Assembly (NCBI RefSeq): GCF_000220395.1
Contig: NW_004086132.1
Span: 1 to 64,000, forward strand
Length of the DNA stretch: 64,000 bases
Direction of reading: 5' to 3'
Origin: Ichthyophthirius multifiliis
Taxonomy: Eukaryota; Ciliophora; Oligohymenophorea; Hymenostomatida
The position numbers were made by a program, and so were the translations under genes. Of this stretch, positions 51,987 through 64,000 are shown one piece after another (the first letter of the stretch is position 1; every line of letters begins with the position of its first letter). The notes under the pieces are model-generated. The model was not told the DNA's origin and made no database searches. It saw nothing but the letters and a program-made list of their open reading frames with translations.

Positions 51987-52370
51987 ATGCAAAGTTATAA
52001 TAATATAATTTAATTAGATAATCTAAGTGTTATTTCAGTATAAACTTATGCAGACGAACGAAAGGACCATATTCCATTAATAAAAAATCAAATTCTAATT
52101 TCTTAATTACTCTAACAAAGATAAATTATAATTGCATAGATGAAAGAGCATATTAACTAATAATCTAAAGACTGTTTAAAAGAAGAATATATTTGCTTTG
52201 ACAATCATTTTAAACTTACTGATTTATCAATAAATAAAGATTATTTATGGACAAAGTGTAAATAAGGAGTATAACTTAATAAATAAATGTTCTAATTAGC
52301 TAAAAAATTATTAAAATATAAATATGTAGATAGACCTGAAAAAATAGAAGTATATTATATATTTGCTTGA
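51987..52370 (+). CDS. small protein of unknown function
   Basis: Single exon of 127 codons ending in TGA. It begins MQSYNNIIQLDNLSVISVQT and has a helical, Gln/Lys-rich middle (ISQLLQQRQIIIAQMKEHIN), three Cys residues (DCLKEEYICFD, TKCKQG) and the tail LAKKLLKYKYVDRPEKIEVY. No signal peptide, membrane segment or known motif. The balanced residue mix and complete ATG-TGA frame support a real gene. I do not recognise it; all assignments of role would be guesswork. Confidence 0.6.
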
Positions 52371-53816
52371 ATTATACTTATTTTGAATAAAATTAAATTA
52401 AAAATTCATTTTTTAAATAATTAATATAATTGAAAGAATATACAAATAGTTAATATGCGTTTTTTTTATTATCTGAGTATATATTTGTATAACTCTAAAT
52501 TTAAAATAATTAAAAATGTATATTCATATTAGGAGTTATAATATTAAATGTTAATTAATTGTAGTGCATATATATATATTGAATAAAATATATTAAATAT
52601 AAAATTGTTAATATATATTGTTAAAAATTGAGAATATGAAACTAAAAAATATTATTATTGATTATTAAATAATCATTATAAATAATTTTAAATATAAAAA
52701 AAGTACAAATCTAATAATTATATATTTGAATATACAAATATAAAATAATTAAATTAATATTTAAACTAATTTACATTATATTAAAAATTAAAAAAATGAT
52801 TTCATAACTAAGTGATTAAGTATCTTTTTATTTATTTTTATTATTAAATAAGAATATTTATTTTAAATAAAAAAAATTAATTTATATTTATTCAAATCCT
52901 ATTTTTGATTTTTTGATTTTTCAATTAATATAATGTTTAATTTTTTATTTATTTTTTACCTATGTAATTTTTAAAAAATTCTATCAACTAAAATAAGAAG
53001 ATAAGAATGGATATTTGTCTTTTTATAGATGAATTTTTTAAAAAAATAACGGTTATTAAAAAACCTATAAGCTTATAATATATAAATTATTTTAACAATC
53101 AATAAATTTAAATATACATTATAATTTGTTAATTTAATAAAAATTATATTATTTTTAATATATTATAAATTGTAATATTTATTATTATATATACTATTAA
53201 TTATATTTATGATAATTTTTTATTTTTATAATATCAATATTTAACATATTTAGAATTTTTTAAAAATTGGTATTTATTATAATCTTATTTTATAAATTGA
53301 AAAAATATATTCTTATTTAAACTCTATTAATAATTTTACTAATTTACTTATTTTTATTTGTAAAATGTAATATTAAATAAAATATGGCTTAAATTTTTTT
53401 AAATAACATATTTTTATTTTTTTTCATTTATTTATTATAATAAAATTTATTATATATTTATATTTTGATTTATATAAATTAGATTGAAAAGAAAATAGTA
53501 CTATATTAAATGCATGGTATATACTTTATATAAAACGATTTATTTAAATTTATGTATTATTAAATACAATAAAATATTTTTCTTTTTCTATTTAAAAAAT
53601 AATTTAAATTAATAAAATTTAAGTCTTTTATTTAAAATTACTCTATTTAAATAATAATAAATTTTAGGATTATTATTAATTAATGACTAATTATATACCA
53701 AATAAAAACAAAAACATTTATATATTATATATAACAAAAACATAAGAAATTAAAAAATATTTATCCAATTTAATATTTTTAAATATATAAAAAGAATTAA
53801 TATAATAAATATAATT
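52371..53816. other. intergenic, AT-rich
   Basis: About 1.4 kb between the small gene and the ANTH gene. An open stretch beginning MDICLFIDEFFKK at about 53,007 runs some 97 codons, but becomes Ile/Tyr-only and is not supported. Confidence 0.5.
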
Positions 53817-55209
53817 ATGTTATAATATTTTAAGCAAGTATTTAATAAAAACATTAAAAGTGAGAAAAACGGAACTCTTAATAAAACCCTTTTAAAAATA
53901 GTTTAAAATTCATAATTATTGAATCAAAATTAATAAAGATTAGATTTTAATGATTTATAAAATTTATAAAATTAATTATATCCTAAATTTGAAAACACAT
54001 AAAAACATGAATAATTCTTAAATTAATTTTTTTAAATTATAAATAATTAACAAACAGGCTCAGTTTTTGATTGTCTTAGAATATGTACTTGCTTGCATTA
54101 TTTTTTGATTAATATTGGGGAAACATTTACAAATGTATTTTTAGAAAATAAATTGCACAAATTTTCGAATGAAAATATTATGAAAATAAATCTAAATGAA
54201 TTGCAAAAAGAAAATCATATCATTTACGATAAAATAGCTGTTCCTTACTATAATTACTTATTAAGATTATGCAAAAATTATTAAATATATAAAATATGTA
54301 TAGATGTAATTTTTTTTTTTTGTAATGCTTTCAAAAAAATAAAAATAGGAAGATAGATTACCATTTACCGAAGAACAAATACATTGTTAAAGTTTTAAAT
54401 TTATATGGCTATTTAAAATATAGAATTAATTATCATATTTAGTTAATATAATATATAATTTCGAATTAATTTTAAAAGATTTTTCATCAATATAATTTTT
54501 GCATGATACATTATACTTTTTGTTAAATGACTCAATGTGTTTTTATTCAGTTTTAAAATAAGAAATATCAAACTTATTAGAAACATATCATTTGTTACCG
54601 TCTTTAGATTTATTATAATATTACCAATTATACTAAGAGTTAATCTTAAATACATATAAGTTAAAAAGCTTTTATTAAATAATATAAAAATATGTAAATT
54701 GTAAAGATATAATGAAACAAATGATTAAAGAAAATATTTGGTTTTCTGTTCCTTAAAATATAGCAAAAGAATTAAATGATTATGCCCAAAAAATATAAGT
54801 CCTGAATGGTGCAGCTATTGAAATGAGATCAATGCTAAAAGCAGCAAATAATACTTCTCCAGATTTTAAATATACTATAAATTTTACTGAAAATCTCAAT
54901 ATTAATATTAAAGATAAATTTAGATCTAAAAGTACAGTTCCCAATTATTTTTTAGATAGAGATTTCAGAAAAGATGAAATTATTGATAGAATTAAAAATA
55001 AAAATAATAAAAACTTAAATAATAATAAGAATTATGAAATGTAAGAAGAAGATAAAATAGATAAACTTCCTTCCATTTAAGAAGTAAATGAATTTTAATA
55101 AGAAGATTTTAAAGATAGAATGACTGAATAATAAAAACAAGAAATCTTATAATATGAATAATTGATATAATAATAAAAGAAATTAGATATTGAGGAAAAA
55201 TTATATTGA
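53817..55209 (+). CDS. ANTH-domain (AP180/CALM-like) adaptor
   Basis: Two exons, 449 residues, intron 54306-54348, TGA stop. ANTH domains bind phosphoinositides on the inner plasma membrane and recruit clathrin. Here the helical order fits: SVFDCLRICTCLHYFLIN, then IAVPYYNYLLRLCKNYQIYK, SIQFLHDTLYFLLNDS, and NLLETYHLLPSLDLLQYYQL with YQELILNTYKLKSFYQI, the typical late helices. The start is the ATG in MLQYFKQVFNKN. The usual N-terminal lysine/His lipid motif is not obvious, so lipid contact may differ. The tail is Asn/Gln/Lys-rich and short, without clear clathrin box or NPF motifs. Family call is by pattern and moderately sure. Confidence 0.65.
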
Positions 55210-55512
55210 GGAAATTTCATAAAAAAAATCCCATTTTATTTAATTAAAAATATATTTTAAATAAAAAAAAAATATATAATATATTAAATCTTAAATTATT
55301 TAAAAATTTTTATATAAAATATATTTATTTTTGATATTATTATAATTTTAACTTTTTAAATGTGTGATATCAAAATTATATATATCTTAAATTAAGTAAA
55401 AATGTAATTATGATTAAAATTTTTTCATATATAAAATTGTATTGAAAATAAAATAATAATCACCTCAAATTATTATAATACAAAAAAACAAAAATATAAT
55501 ATATATATTTTG
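55210..55512. other. convergent intergenic region
   Basis: 303 bp between the stops of the ANTH gene and the dioxygenase gene. AT-rich; nothing recognised. Confidence 0.6.
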
Positions 55513-56514
55513 TCAATAGTCCCTTGAAACTTATTTCCATTTTTCGGCATACATTTATCCCATATTTTTTATTACTTTTTTATCTACTTTCCACAAAGCA
55601 TTTCCACTCTAACTTTAATCAACAAATAATCCAAGAGGCTTACCTTAATTAAATATAATTTTATCCACAACAGGAGCATCAAAAGATGGATAAAGGAAAT
55701 AAACTAAACTATTTCTAATATTTTAAGGTATATTTACCCTATGCCAAGGTGATTTAATAACTCCATTAGTTTAAGAGGACAAATAATCTCCAAAATTACA
55801 AATAAGAGCACCATTATTATATTCTTTGGCATAAACATCAGTAAACTAATTTTCGTTTTAAAAAATTTACAAACCAGGCTAATCTGCCCAAACAAGTGTA
55901 ATTAAATTCCAATCAGTATGCAATGAGTTTCCCGTCTAACTAGCATTACTATTATGATTTAAAAATGAAGTAGGATAATATCGAAAACTTCTTACAAAAC
56001 TTTCATATTTACAATATACATTGGCTTCTTATTTTAAACCTTAGAAAGCTTCATTTAATAAATTTAAAATTTACAAAGAGGTTTTGTAAAAATTTTCGTG
56101 GATTTAATTAAATTCATTTTTTTTGAAAAATGAAGGCCATATATTACTTGCTACAAGACTTGATTATTTCATAAAGTCTTCCGGAATTTCTTCACTGCCA
56201 AATGAAAACGATTCCTTTAATTCTATTAGGTCTTTGCTTCCACTTTCTGATCCTATTTTAAAGTATCCACGGGTTGCTCCTTTACCTTATATATTTCCTA
56301 TTTTATCTTTTTCTTGTTATGGTAAAGTGTAGAGTTTATCTAATTAGGACATTATAGATTTTTAAGTATTCATTACTTTACTAAATTCTGAATTTTCAAT
56401 TATAAAGCAACCTGTTGTTAATGCTGCTTCTTTTATATTTTTTATTTATTTTTAATGAGAGTCTAGCAGGTTTAAGGTTTAAATTTTGGAAAATTAATAT
56501 ATTAATTTTTTCAT
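55513..56514 (-). CDS. 2-oxoglutarate/Fe(II) dioxygenase
   Basis: One exon, 333 residues, complete from MKKLIYQFSK to SRDY and TGA. It has the isopenicillin N synthase-like plan: an N-terminal helical part (KEAALTTGCFIIEN, then GATRGYFKIGSE) and a jelly-roll core. The iron triad is His199 and Asp201 in SLHTDWNLITLVW and His258 in SPWHRV; Arg267 and Ser269 in IRNSLVYFLYPS would bind 2-oxoglutarate. GALICNFGDYLSSQTNG is also typical. The substrate cannot be told from sequence; members oxidise hormones, amino acids, pyrimidines and antibiotics precursors. All catalytic residues are present, so it is probably active and cytosolic. It is convergent with the ANTH gene. Confidence 0.9.
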
Positions 56515-56836
56515 TTTTTTTATTTTATAGCTTGTAAATCCGTGTATGTACTTTAAATTTATAATATATTTAATTTCTATTATATTACTTTATTTTTTAA
56601 TAGCTTTTTATTTTGTTTTTTATAAAAAATAAACTTAATCTAAAAAAAAAAAAATCTATTTAGTCTTTTTGTTTGCTTTTGTTAGGTTTTTAAAAAAAAA
56701 GTTATATAAAAAAAATATTAAAAAGTAATATAATTAATTTTAGTTATAATAATTTTTTGTTAAAAAATAAAATATTTATTTTTTTGTATAAACCATGAAA
56801 ATATTATTTAAATAAATATATTTATTATAACTAAAA
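56515..56836. other. intergenic, AT-rich
   Basis: 322 bp between the Asn/Gln-rich gene stop and the dioxygenase start, both minus. No gene seen. Confidence 0.6.
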
Positions 56837-59038
56837 TCAATTTTTCAATCCGTTTTTTTATTAAGAAAATAACAATAATTACTTTTAAGATTTGTTTTAG
56901 AATATATTTTTATTTGGAGTAGAAACATTTCTATTAGAAGATAAAGATGTAGTTTTGTTATATTATTTTTGGTTAAAGTTATTTTTCTTGAGAAAATTAT
57001 TGTCATTTTATATTTGAAATGTTTTTTATTCTAAAATAAAATTGTTTTAGATTAATTTTTATAGGATATTATCCAAACTTTTTTACTATTAAAAACTTTA
57101 AGAATTATTGTAATTAAATATTTCATTTTAAATAGTTTTTTAAGTTACAACTTTACAATTACTATTATGTGAAAAGTTTAATTATTTATCTACTTATTTA
57201 TTAATAACATTATTTTAAGATTTTTAATAAAGTTATGAATTTTAAATACTTTTTTATAAACAAATTTTATTAATTTTTTCACCACTGCTTTATTTTTTAC
57301 ACTTCTAAGTTTTAAGTGACACTTCTATTTAATTTTTTTATTTTCCTTTTTTTAATGAAAAATTATCTTTAGTTAAATTCGAATATAATGCTTTAAAAAA
57401 GCTAATAGGTTTTGAAAAATCCTTTTGATTATTAATATATTTTATTTCGTTTTTTTTCATTTCACTATTTTAATTTACCACTTATTATAATTATTATATC
57501 ATATTATTTGTTTATTCTTTTTTTTATGTTTAAAAACAATTTATTATACTGCTTTAATAATTGCTTATCATTGTATTTTATTTTTTTTGATTTTCTTTAC
57601 TTATACTTTCTTAATTTTTTGTTTAGTAATTCTTAAATTCTGTATTTGGAACATAATAATGAGTTGGACTTAATGAATTTTTAGTATTTTTAAGGGTTTA
57701 ATTATTATTCATTATTTAAGATAAATTAGTATTTTTTGAATGAAATCTATTTTTAAAAAATTAAATATATATATATATAAAAATATAAATATATATATAT
57801 ATATATATATTTTATACATTTCTTTTTTTTTAGAATTTTTTAAGTCTATCCATATGTTTTTAGCACTTTGAAAGGCTTATGCTGAAGCTGAATTTTTCAT
57901 ATTATTATTTTCATTTAAACCAAGTAAATTTTATTTTTGTTTTTTAATATTTTAATTATTAATAATGCGATTGTTTTGACAAGATTGCACTTGCGAATAA
58001 TTATTATCATTAGTAAATATTTTTTTATTACTTTTAATTTTTTTCAAACTTTATAAATTACAAGAAGAAAAGTTATTTTTAATATTAATGTGATTTTTAT
58101 TATTATATTTTGTGAATATTTATGATTAACTAAAAGAATTTAATTGTAAATTTTTATCGTTAACTTTATAAGAATCTTATTTTTTATTATTTTATTTTTA
58201 TATAATTTGCTGATTTTTTTAAAGTTGAATTAGATATTACTTTAATTAAGGTTATTATTAAAAGTTATCTTTGATATATATTTAATTATTTTAAAGAGAA
58301 CTTTTATTTAGAAAATTAATTTACTTTAATATAGAATATTATTAGTTTTATTTGGCTTTATTTTCTTCATTTTATTTATTAAAAAATTATCCCTTATCAT
58401 TATTTATAGTACTTTTAATGATTTTATTAGTAAAATACTATTATTATAAGTTTAGAATTTTATTTTTTAACATTTCTTTATTATTTTGCATGTTTGGTAT
58501 ATATACATGTTTTTTAATTGGAGTCATCGAATTTTAATTTTATTATGATATTCCTTCATTTTTCGATTGTTTAGATATTTATGTTGATTCACTTTTTATA
58601 TCACTTTTTACCCCTTTTTAAGGGGGTGAAATATTATATAAATAATTTTCGGTATAAAATATATTAGGGGCAATTTTTGAAATTTAATTATTTTATTATT
58701 TAATTACCTTTTTTGTTTTCTTTTTTTTGGTATTTTAACCTTATAAATCATAAAAATCTAAATCCAATGATGAATTTAAACTTTCTTCATCTTTTAAAGT
58801 ATCTTAATTTTTTTACGAGGAAACGTATAAGTTTAATTTGGCTTTGACTATTTAAACTTTTTTCAATGTCTATTACTGTTTCGTTTTTTGATGCTTCTAA
58901 CATTAATTGTTCGGATGGATTATGTTCGTATTCATCTATTAATTTACTTAGTTATTACTTTTTTTATATTTCGCGTAATATATGCTCTTTTTAATGTTTA
59001 GCTTTACTTGAATGGTCAATGTATAAATCCAATTCCAT
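56837..59038 (-). CDS. Asn/Gln/Lys-rich low-complexity protein, frame break
   Basis: About 680 residues ending NGLKN then TGA. The start MELDLYIDHSSKAKHQKEHI begins a helical acidic-basic head. Near 58,800-58,860 the head frame (SLNSQSQIKL) must shift to reach TLKDEESLNSSLDLDFYDLQ, either through a short intron or an indel at an A/T run. Most of the rest is Asn, Gln, Lys and Ser (NNQNIKKQKQNLLGLNENNN, SPTHYYVPNTEFKN). A 71-nt TA-rich intron lies at 57747-57817. No domain is recognised. Composition resembles disordered ciliate proteins. I am fairly sure that it is coding, less so of its N-terminus. Confidence 0.6.
57747..57817 (-). other. intron carrying TA repeat
   Basis: 71 nt, GT-AG, with two TA runs. 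It splits an Ile codon and joins SKKKE to HSKNTNLS in frame. Confidence 0.65.
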
Positions 59039-59076
59039 TTAAAATTGTTCTTTGTATTTTTTTTTTTAAATAAATG

Positions 59077-59082
<6 letters not shown>

Positions 59083-59121
<39 letters not shown>
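59083..59121. repeat. (TA)n microsatellite
   Basis: About 39 bp of TA dinucleotide, about 45 bp upstream of the start of the Asn/Gln-rich gene. Confidence 0.9.
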
Positions 59122-59124
<3 letters not shown>

Positions 59125-60350
59125 ATATATAATATTAACTATTAATTAACTAAACATTTAATTTATATTTGAAAAATTATGTATTTTGTATTTAAATTGA
59201 AAATAAAAAATTCATATATTATTTTCTTCATAATAATTTTTATTTTTTTAATATTTTTTAAAATAAAAATTTCATTTTTAATTTCTTTATTAACTTCCGT
59301 AAATTTTAAATAATTATTTAAGCTAAAATTTTATGTTTTAATCTTCACTTATTCTTTAATATGAAATTAATTAAATTGCCTTTTTTATTTAAAAAAATCT
59401 CTCCTATACTCTAAATGCAATATACCTATATAATATTATAAAAATAATACTAACACAAATATTTCCTATTATTCCCAAAAAATTAATTATTGGCATTTGT
59501 CATTTGTTATATTTAATACTTCTTCCATTATTACTTTTTATATTTATTATTATATTTTTAAAAGAACAACAAGTAATTGTATATTTTCAAAATATTGTTA
59601 AGTTTATATGTAATTATATGATTTTTAAATATCTTATTTTCCATATTCTTATAAAAGTATTTCATTTATTATTTATGTTATGGCATATAAAAAACCTAAA
59701 TTTGCTACTCCTTTGTAAGCTCTTAGGCATAATAAATAATATTACTCATTAATTTAAGTGTCTTTTAGATATTTACAACTACCTGTACTATTAATTTCAT
59801 TTATACACTATTTTGTTTCAGATTTAAAATCACTTAATTAGACTTTTTCAAAAAGATTTTAAAATATAGTTTTACACATATTTGCTCCCTTTTTTTTTAA
59901 GTTTCAAGTTAAACTTTGTCAACAAAAAAATAAATAAAGTTAGGATTTTATTATTAATATATTAAAATTGTATTTTGTATTAATTATGTATTAGCAGAAT
60001 TTATTGTTTCACTAAAATATATTTAAGAATTGTTTATTTATTGATATATATTTGTTATATTATTTAGTGTATTTAATAATTATTATATTTATAAGAAATC
60101 CTTTTTTATTTTATTTTTTAAAAAATAAATATTTATTTTAATTTATTTTTTGATTTTATTTTTATTACAAAAAATTTACTAACTAACATAGTGTTAGTAT
60201 AAAAATAAAATAAAGAAAAAACTTGTTTGAGCTTTTATTATTTTTTATTCTGTCAAATAAATATACATTTTGAAAATTAGTAACTTCCATTTTTATTTCT
60301 TTATTTTAAATTACGTTTCTTTATTTTCTATTTGTTTAAAGTTTAAATTT

Positions 60351-60634
60351 TCAAAGACAAGATATTCTAAAAAATATATTTAATTTAATTTTAAATAAAT
60401 ATAATACCTTAATTTTCTTTTTATAACATTTAATTTGTGTATTTTATACTTTAAATTTGTTTTAATAGCTTCATCTTGTGTAATTCTAGAAATAATCATA
60501 ATTGACTTTATTAATGAATTATTTATAAGATTTATATTATAGTATAGAAAAGTAGAAAAAGGCAATAAAAAGTACCCAAATAATACTAATAAAAATAATA
60601 TTTAAAGTTTAGATTTAAGACAAAATATTAACAT
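60351..60634 (-). CDS. possible small signal-anchor protein
   Basis: ATG at 60634 gives MLIFCLKSKLQILFLLVLFG, a likely signal anchor, followed by a soluble helical part with a balanced residue mix (IISRITQDEAIKTNLKYKIH, NVIKRKLR). A candidate 42-nt GT-AG intron leads to a short end ISCL and TGA. No family is recognised. Because open frames are common here by chance, this is a weak call; the ITQDEAI region is the main reason to list it. Confidence 0.25.
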
Positions 60635-61473
60635 TTTATTCAATTTATAATTTTTGGATATCTAAAAATTTTTGAAAGATTTCATTCATATTTAATTTTA
60701 AAAAGGCAAGAAATTGATTATTTAATTAAATATAAATATTATCAAACAAAAATTAGTGTTAAGTATTTAAAACTTTTTAAACTAACTCAAAAATAGAATA
60801 TTTTCTTTAAAAATAAAGATTTTATTTTGAATACATAGCATTAAGAAGTATATTTTATTCAAAAAGAATTTATTAGTAATTAAATTAAGAATATAAAGTA
60901 TTATTTTCTTGGAATTATTTATATATATAAGTGTAATTTTCTTACATTATTTAAATAAAAAGGATTGATCTTAATTTACTTTGAGAATTTTTAAATTTTA
61001 TAACCCAATAAAATTACTACAAAGATTAAGTAAACTAAAATATGAAGTAATTTCAGTAGTATAGTTTAATTATTTTATCAAAAATTAAAAATCACTTATA
61101 TTTAAATATAATAAATTTAATATTAAAAGCCCTAAAATAATTTATAAAAACCATTAACTAATGAATATTCTATATGTAATATACATAAATTAAGGTATTT
61201 TTTTGTAATTAGCTACATTATAAATTAGGTTAATCTAATTTTTAGCTTTAAATTTTTCCTTATTTTAATAAATTTCTTCACTATATTGAAAAAAAAAAAA
61301 AATATATAGATAAATATATTTATATATATATAAGATAATTAATTATTTATAAAAAAAAAAACTTATAATAGTGATTTGAATTTTAAATATCGCTTTTTAT
61401 ATTAATTATTTTTTATATACTATGTGTATCATCATTACTAACATTTCCTTATTCACTTTCATATTCACAAATA

Positions 61474-62038
61474 TCATTTTTTTAGAAAATTTGTTTGATT
61501 CTTTAATTCATGTTTTTTGAACTCGAACATTAACTTGCATTATCTATTGTGCTTTATCTTTGTATTTAAATAATTTTTCTCTTGAAGTATTTTTGTAGAT
61601 GTTATATATTTTTTATTTTAAAAAGAAGATAGTACACTTTAATTACAAGAAGAATAAGAAGTCTTAGTGATTCTTTTTGGAATATTTTATTCAGTAATAT
61701 CATTTAAATTTTCTTATGAAATATTTTCTTATTAAAATTAAACTGCAGTTTTTCGTTACCTTACAGATTATTTTTTAATAACTTGTTGATGCATTAAATC
61801 CGAAACAATAAAAGATTAACTTAATTAAATATTAGAATTTTATGTTTAATTAGTTTAAGAAGAAAAAGAATTTGCATTTATAATTTTTTAATTTAATAAT
61901 AAGTTATTTTAATCGCCATCTATTTTTTTATTTTAACTTTAATTTCCTAAATCATTAATAAAATTTTCTTCTAAAAAATAATTTTTATTTTAATTTATTT
62001 CTTAAATACTATTTTATTTCATTAATTATTAATTAAAA

Positions 62039-62086
<48 letters not shown>

Positions 62087-63550
62087 TATAATATTATGTT
62101 TTTTTTATCTTTTTTTACTAATTTAAAATTTCTTATTTTTATTTTTAATCATCATTTATTATATTTATTTTCAATTCTTTGAATAAAGAATTTTTTAATT
62201 ATTATTTTTGAATAGAATATTTTGATTAATTTGTATATGAATTTATTTCCTCTTTAATATATTTGTATTTAGTTATTTCTACTATATAAAATATTAGCTA
62301 TGTACCTTCTATTAAATCTATTTATTCTTTAGCCACACTTAATTCACAAATAAATGATATTTTATTATTTTTTTATTATTCTATAAATCCTGGGGATATT
62401 TTTTATTTATTTAATTAATGATATTTAGCATTTTTAAAATACATTCCGAATTCTTTTTTTATGTATTTTTTATTTTTTTTGAAAAAGAAAATATGAATTT
62501 TTACTTTTCGGTATATTTATTTCATATTATATGTTTTTATATATATTATTATTTTCACATTTTTTAAATAAATTTTATATTCCTGGAATTAGATAAGATA
62601 AATGAGTTTCTAATAGAAGGTTTGCATCAAAACTATTTTTTGATATTTAATTAATAAATTTGTAAAAATTCTATGAAAACTCCTTTACTTTTCCATATTA
62701 GTCCGCTAATATTATTTAAGAATTTGAATTTAATTTTAATAATAAAGCTGAAAAACAAAAACTATTATTTATATTCCAAAAATAATTTACATATAAATTA
62801 ATTTTGAAAATAAACCCTCCTTAAAATAAAAATCAAAATAATAACAATATAATAAATATACCATTACATTTAGCAACAATGTTTCTATATTTTCTCATAA
62901 TTTTAGTTTTTCCTGTTTCAATTAATCTTAAGATAAATTTATCATGCCAAATACTAATATAATCAGGAATAAGTTCATTTAAAGAAGAAATATTTTAGAA
63001 ATGTTCTTTTTTATATCCAAAAAAGTTAGGAGTGTTTTCTGAAAATTATTAAATTTTTGCAAAAGATGTATTAAAATTACTTACTATTGTAGATACGTTA
63101 CCTTTTTTATTATAAAATAGAAGAAATAAATAATTTTTTTAAAAATAAACAAATATACCTTCTAAAATATTTAAAACATTAATTACTTATTCTTTAGTAT
63201 TTGAGAATTAAAAAGATATATTTGATAATTATTAAGAAATGCTTTTAAAATAAATAATATCATTATATATAATAAGCCTAAAAATAGAATATATCTTTTT
63301 AAAATGAATACTTGATTAGTAGTACTCCAAGTGGTCTTTAATTTGTTTTTCAAATTAATCACTTTGTAACATTAAATTTAAAACTTAATCTTCTAGATCA
63401 TCTATAGAGTCATAACCATTTATAAGCTATTGAATTAATTTTTATTTATATTAAAAAATTTTTAATAAATTTTTAATTGTATCTTCGATTTATAAATCTG
63501 AAAGTACCATTTTTTCAAATAATTCTATTTATTAAGAAAATTAAATATCT
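61474..63550 (-). CDS. second TmcB-like PAS protein, 5' end unresolved
   Basis: The C-terminal part of a protein of the same family as the first gene. Helical linker (ETIKNLL-type; here EDTIKNLLKIFQYKQKLIQQ and LNLMLQSDQFEKQIKDHLEY), a divergent PAS domain (FFGYKKEHFQNISSL, WHDKFILRLIETGKTKIM), the downstream CNGGFIFKINLYVNYFW motif and YGKVKEFSQNFYKFINQ. A Gln/Asn-rich tail with a long poly-Gln tract follows, ending FLKK then TGA. Intron 62820-62861 (42 nt). Unlike the first gene it shows no transmembrane helices after the PAS domain, so it is a truncated variant. The frame is still open upstream of the ATG at 63510, and the stretch 63,860-64,000 also looks coding on this strand, so the gene probably continues past the window edge. 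Confidence 0.65.
62038..62086. repeat. (ATT)n microsatellite coding poly-Gln
   Basis: About 16 perfect ATT units. In the frame of the second PAS gene they read TAA on the minus strand, i.e. poly-Gln, as in the first PAS gene at 1,072-1,121. Confidence 0.9.
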
Positions 63551-63782
63551 TTTTGTCTTAAAATTTATAAATTTAATATAAAATAAAATAATAAATATAT
63601 ATTTTTATAAATAAATAAAATTAAAATAATGTATTATAATATACTAAAATAAAATATGCAATTTTTTAATAGTTAATATTTATAAATATAAATTAATTTT
63701 TTAATTTATAAATTAATAATAATAAAAAAATAATTTATAATATCTAATTTTACATTATATAATATAAATTAATATTTTAATT

Positions 63783-63788
<6 letters not shown>

Positions 63789-63820
<32 letters not shown>
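63789..63820. repeat. (TA)n microsatellite
   Basis: About 32 bp of TA dinucleotide in the AT-rich gap between the two candidate exons of the second PAS gene; consistent with an intron or intergenic DNA. Confidence 0.85.
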
Positions 63821-63822
<2 letters not shown>

Positions 63823-63859
63823 ATTTATTTATTTTAAATACATTATTTTATATATATAT

Positions 63860-64000
63860 TACAAGCTTGAATATTTCATTGATTTGTCTAACTATTTTAC
63901 ATAATTTTTAATTATTTGAAAACAAGATTTTTCTATCATTTAAAAAATAAATTATTTTCTATGATAATTATTGTTCTCTTTTCTTAAATAATATAAAGCT
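63860..64000 (-). CDS. possible upstream exon of second PAS gene
   Basis: The minus strand reads SFILFKKREQQLSQKIIYFL and NDRKILFSNNQKLCKIVRQI without a stop. The varied, helical residue mix resembles the linker of this family upstream of the PAS domain. The fragment runs off the window end and its joint to 63,550 is not resolved. Confidence 0.35.

Larger units (their letters stand above)
59039..61473. other. intergenic, AT-rich, mostly empty
   Basis: About 2.4 kb, the longest gap. It holds a TA array at about 59,083-59,121, a doubtful small membrane frame at 60,351-60,634 (listed), and several open frames that are expected by chance when TGA is the sole stop. No conserved sequence recognised. 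Confidence 0.55.

Noticed and set aside
53007-53299. Possible 97-codon gene starting MDICLFIDEFFKK
   Set aside because: Only the first 25 codons look protein-like; the remainder is Ile/Tyr/Asn from AT-rich DNA and no homology is recognised.
58611-58627. Inverted repeat ACCCC...GGGGT as a terminator hairpin
   Set aside because: It lies inside the coding frame of the Asn/Gln-rich gene (ISPPQKGVKS), and factor-independent terminators are not expected in a ciliate nucleus.
59504-60502. Plus-strand open frame of over 300 codons in code 6, hydrophobic at its start
   Set aside because: In DNA this A+T-rich with TGA as sole stop, frames of this length arise by chance. The residue mix is dominated by Phe, Ile, Leu, Tyr and Lys, and no conserved motif is visible.
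1-64000. tRNA, rRNA, CRISPR, insertion sequences, C4A2 telomere repeats
   Set aside because: No GC-rich cloverleaf, conserved rRNA core, spaced direct repeats, transposase or telomeric repeat was seen on either strand.

Overview
This window looks like macronuclear DNA of an oligohymenophorean ciliate. The base composition (well over 80% A+T throughout) fits Ichthyophthirius multifiliis better than Tetrahymena; the species is an inference, the ciliate code is directly visible. In every recognisable gene TAA and TAG read through at positions where glutamine fits and TGA is the only stop. Standard-code reading therefore breaks every gene into short pieces. Introns are mostly 42-66 nt, nearly pure A+T and GT-AG. 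No bacterial, viral, transposon, CRISPR, tRNA or rRNA feature was recognised.

Layout: 62-4987 (-) multi-membrane PAS protein of the TmcB-like ciliate family; 6593-11738 (+) bifunctional glycogen debranching enzyme; 12006-13254 (-) divergent mitochondrial-carrier-fold protein; 15494-17582 (-) coiled-coil protein; 19057-28307 (-) giant EF-hand plus triple-EMAP WD40 protein; 28735-38443 (-) VPS13 lipid-transfer protein; 39103-41599 (-) EF-hand protein; 42200-44953 (+) intronless leucine-rich protein with a 30-nt tandem repeat; 45536-46297 (-) cyclin Y-like; 47232-49077 (+) CEP120-like centriole protein; 49425-50844 (+) phosphoglycerate mutase with a mitochondrial-type N-terminus; 51987-52370 (+) small unknown protein; 53817-55209 (+) ANTH/CALM-like endocytic adaptor; 55513-56514 (-) 2-oxoglutarate/Fe(II) dioxygenase; 56837-59038 (-) Asn/Gln-rich protein with a frame break; 61474 to at least 63550 (-) a second PAS protein of the same family as the first gene.

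The genes do not form an operon or an obvious pathway. Themes are cilia and centrioles (EMAP-like protein, CEP120, coiled coil), membranes (VPS13, ANTH, PAS proteins) and carbohydrate metabolism (debranching enzyme, phosphoglycerate mutase). Gaps of 0.3-2.4 kb are AT-rich and hold simple repeats. The most notable points are the apparent mitochondrial presequence on phosphoglycerate mutase, a carrier-fold protein that lacks transport signature motifs, a strong hairpin inside an unusually long intron, and in-frame stop-free introns of length 3n. I did not find a clearly new multi-gene system.
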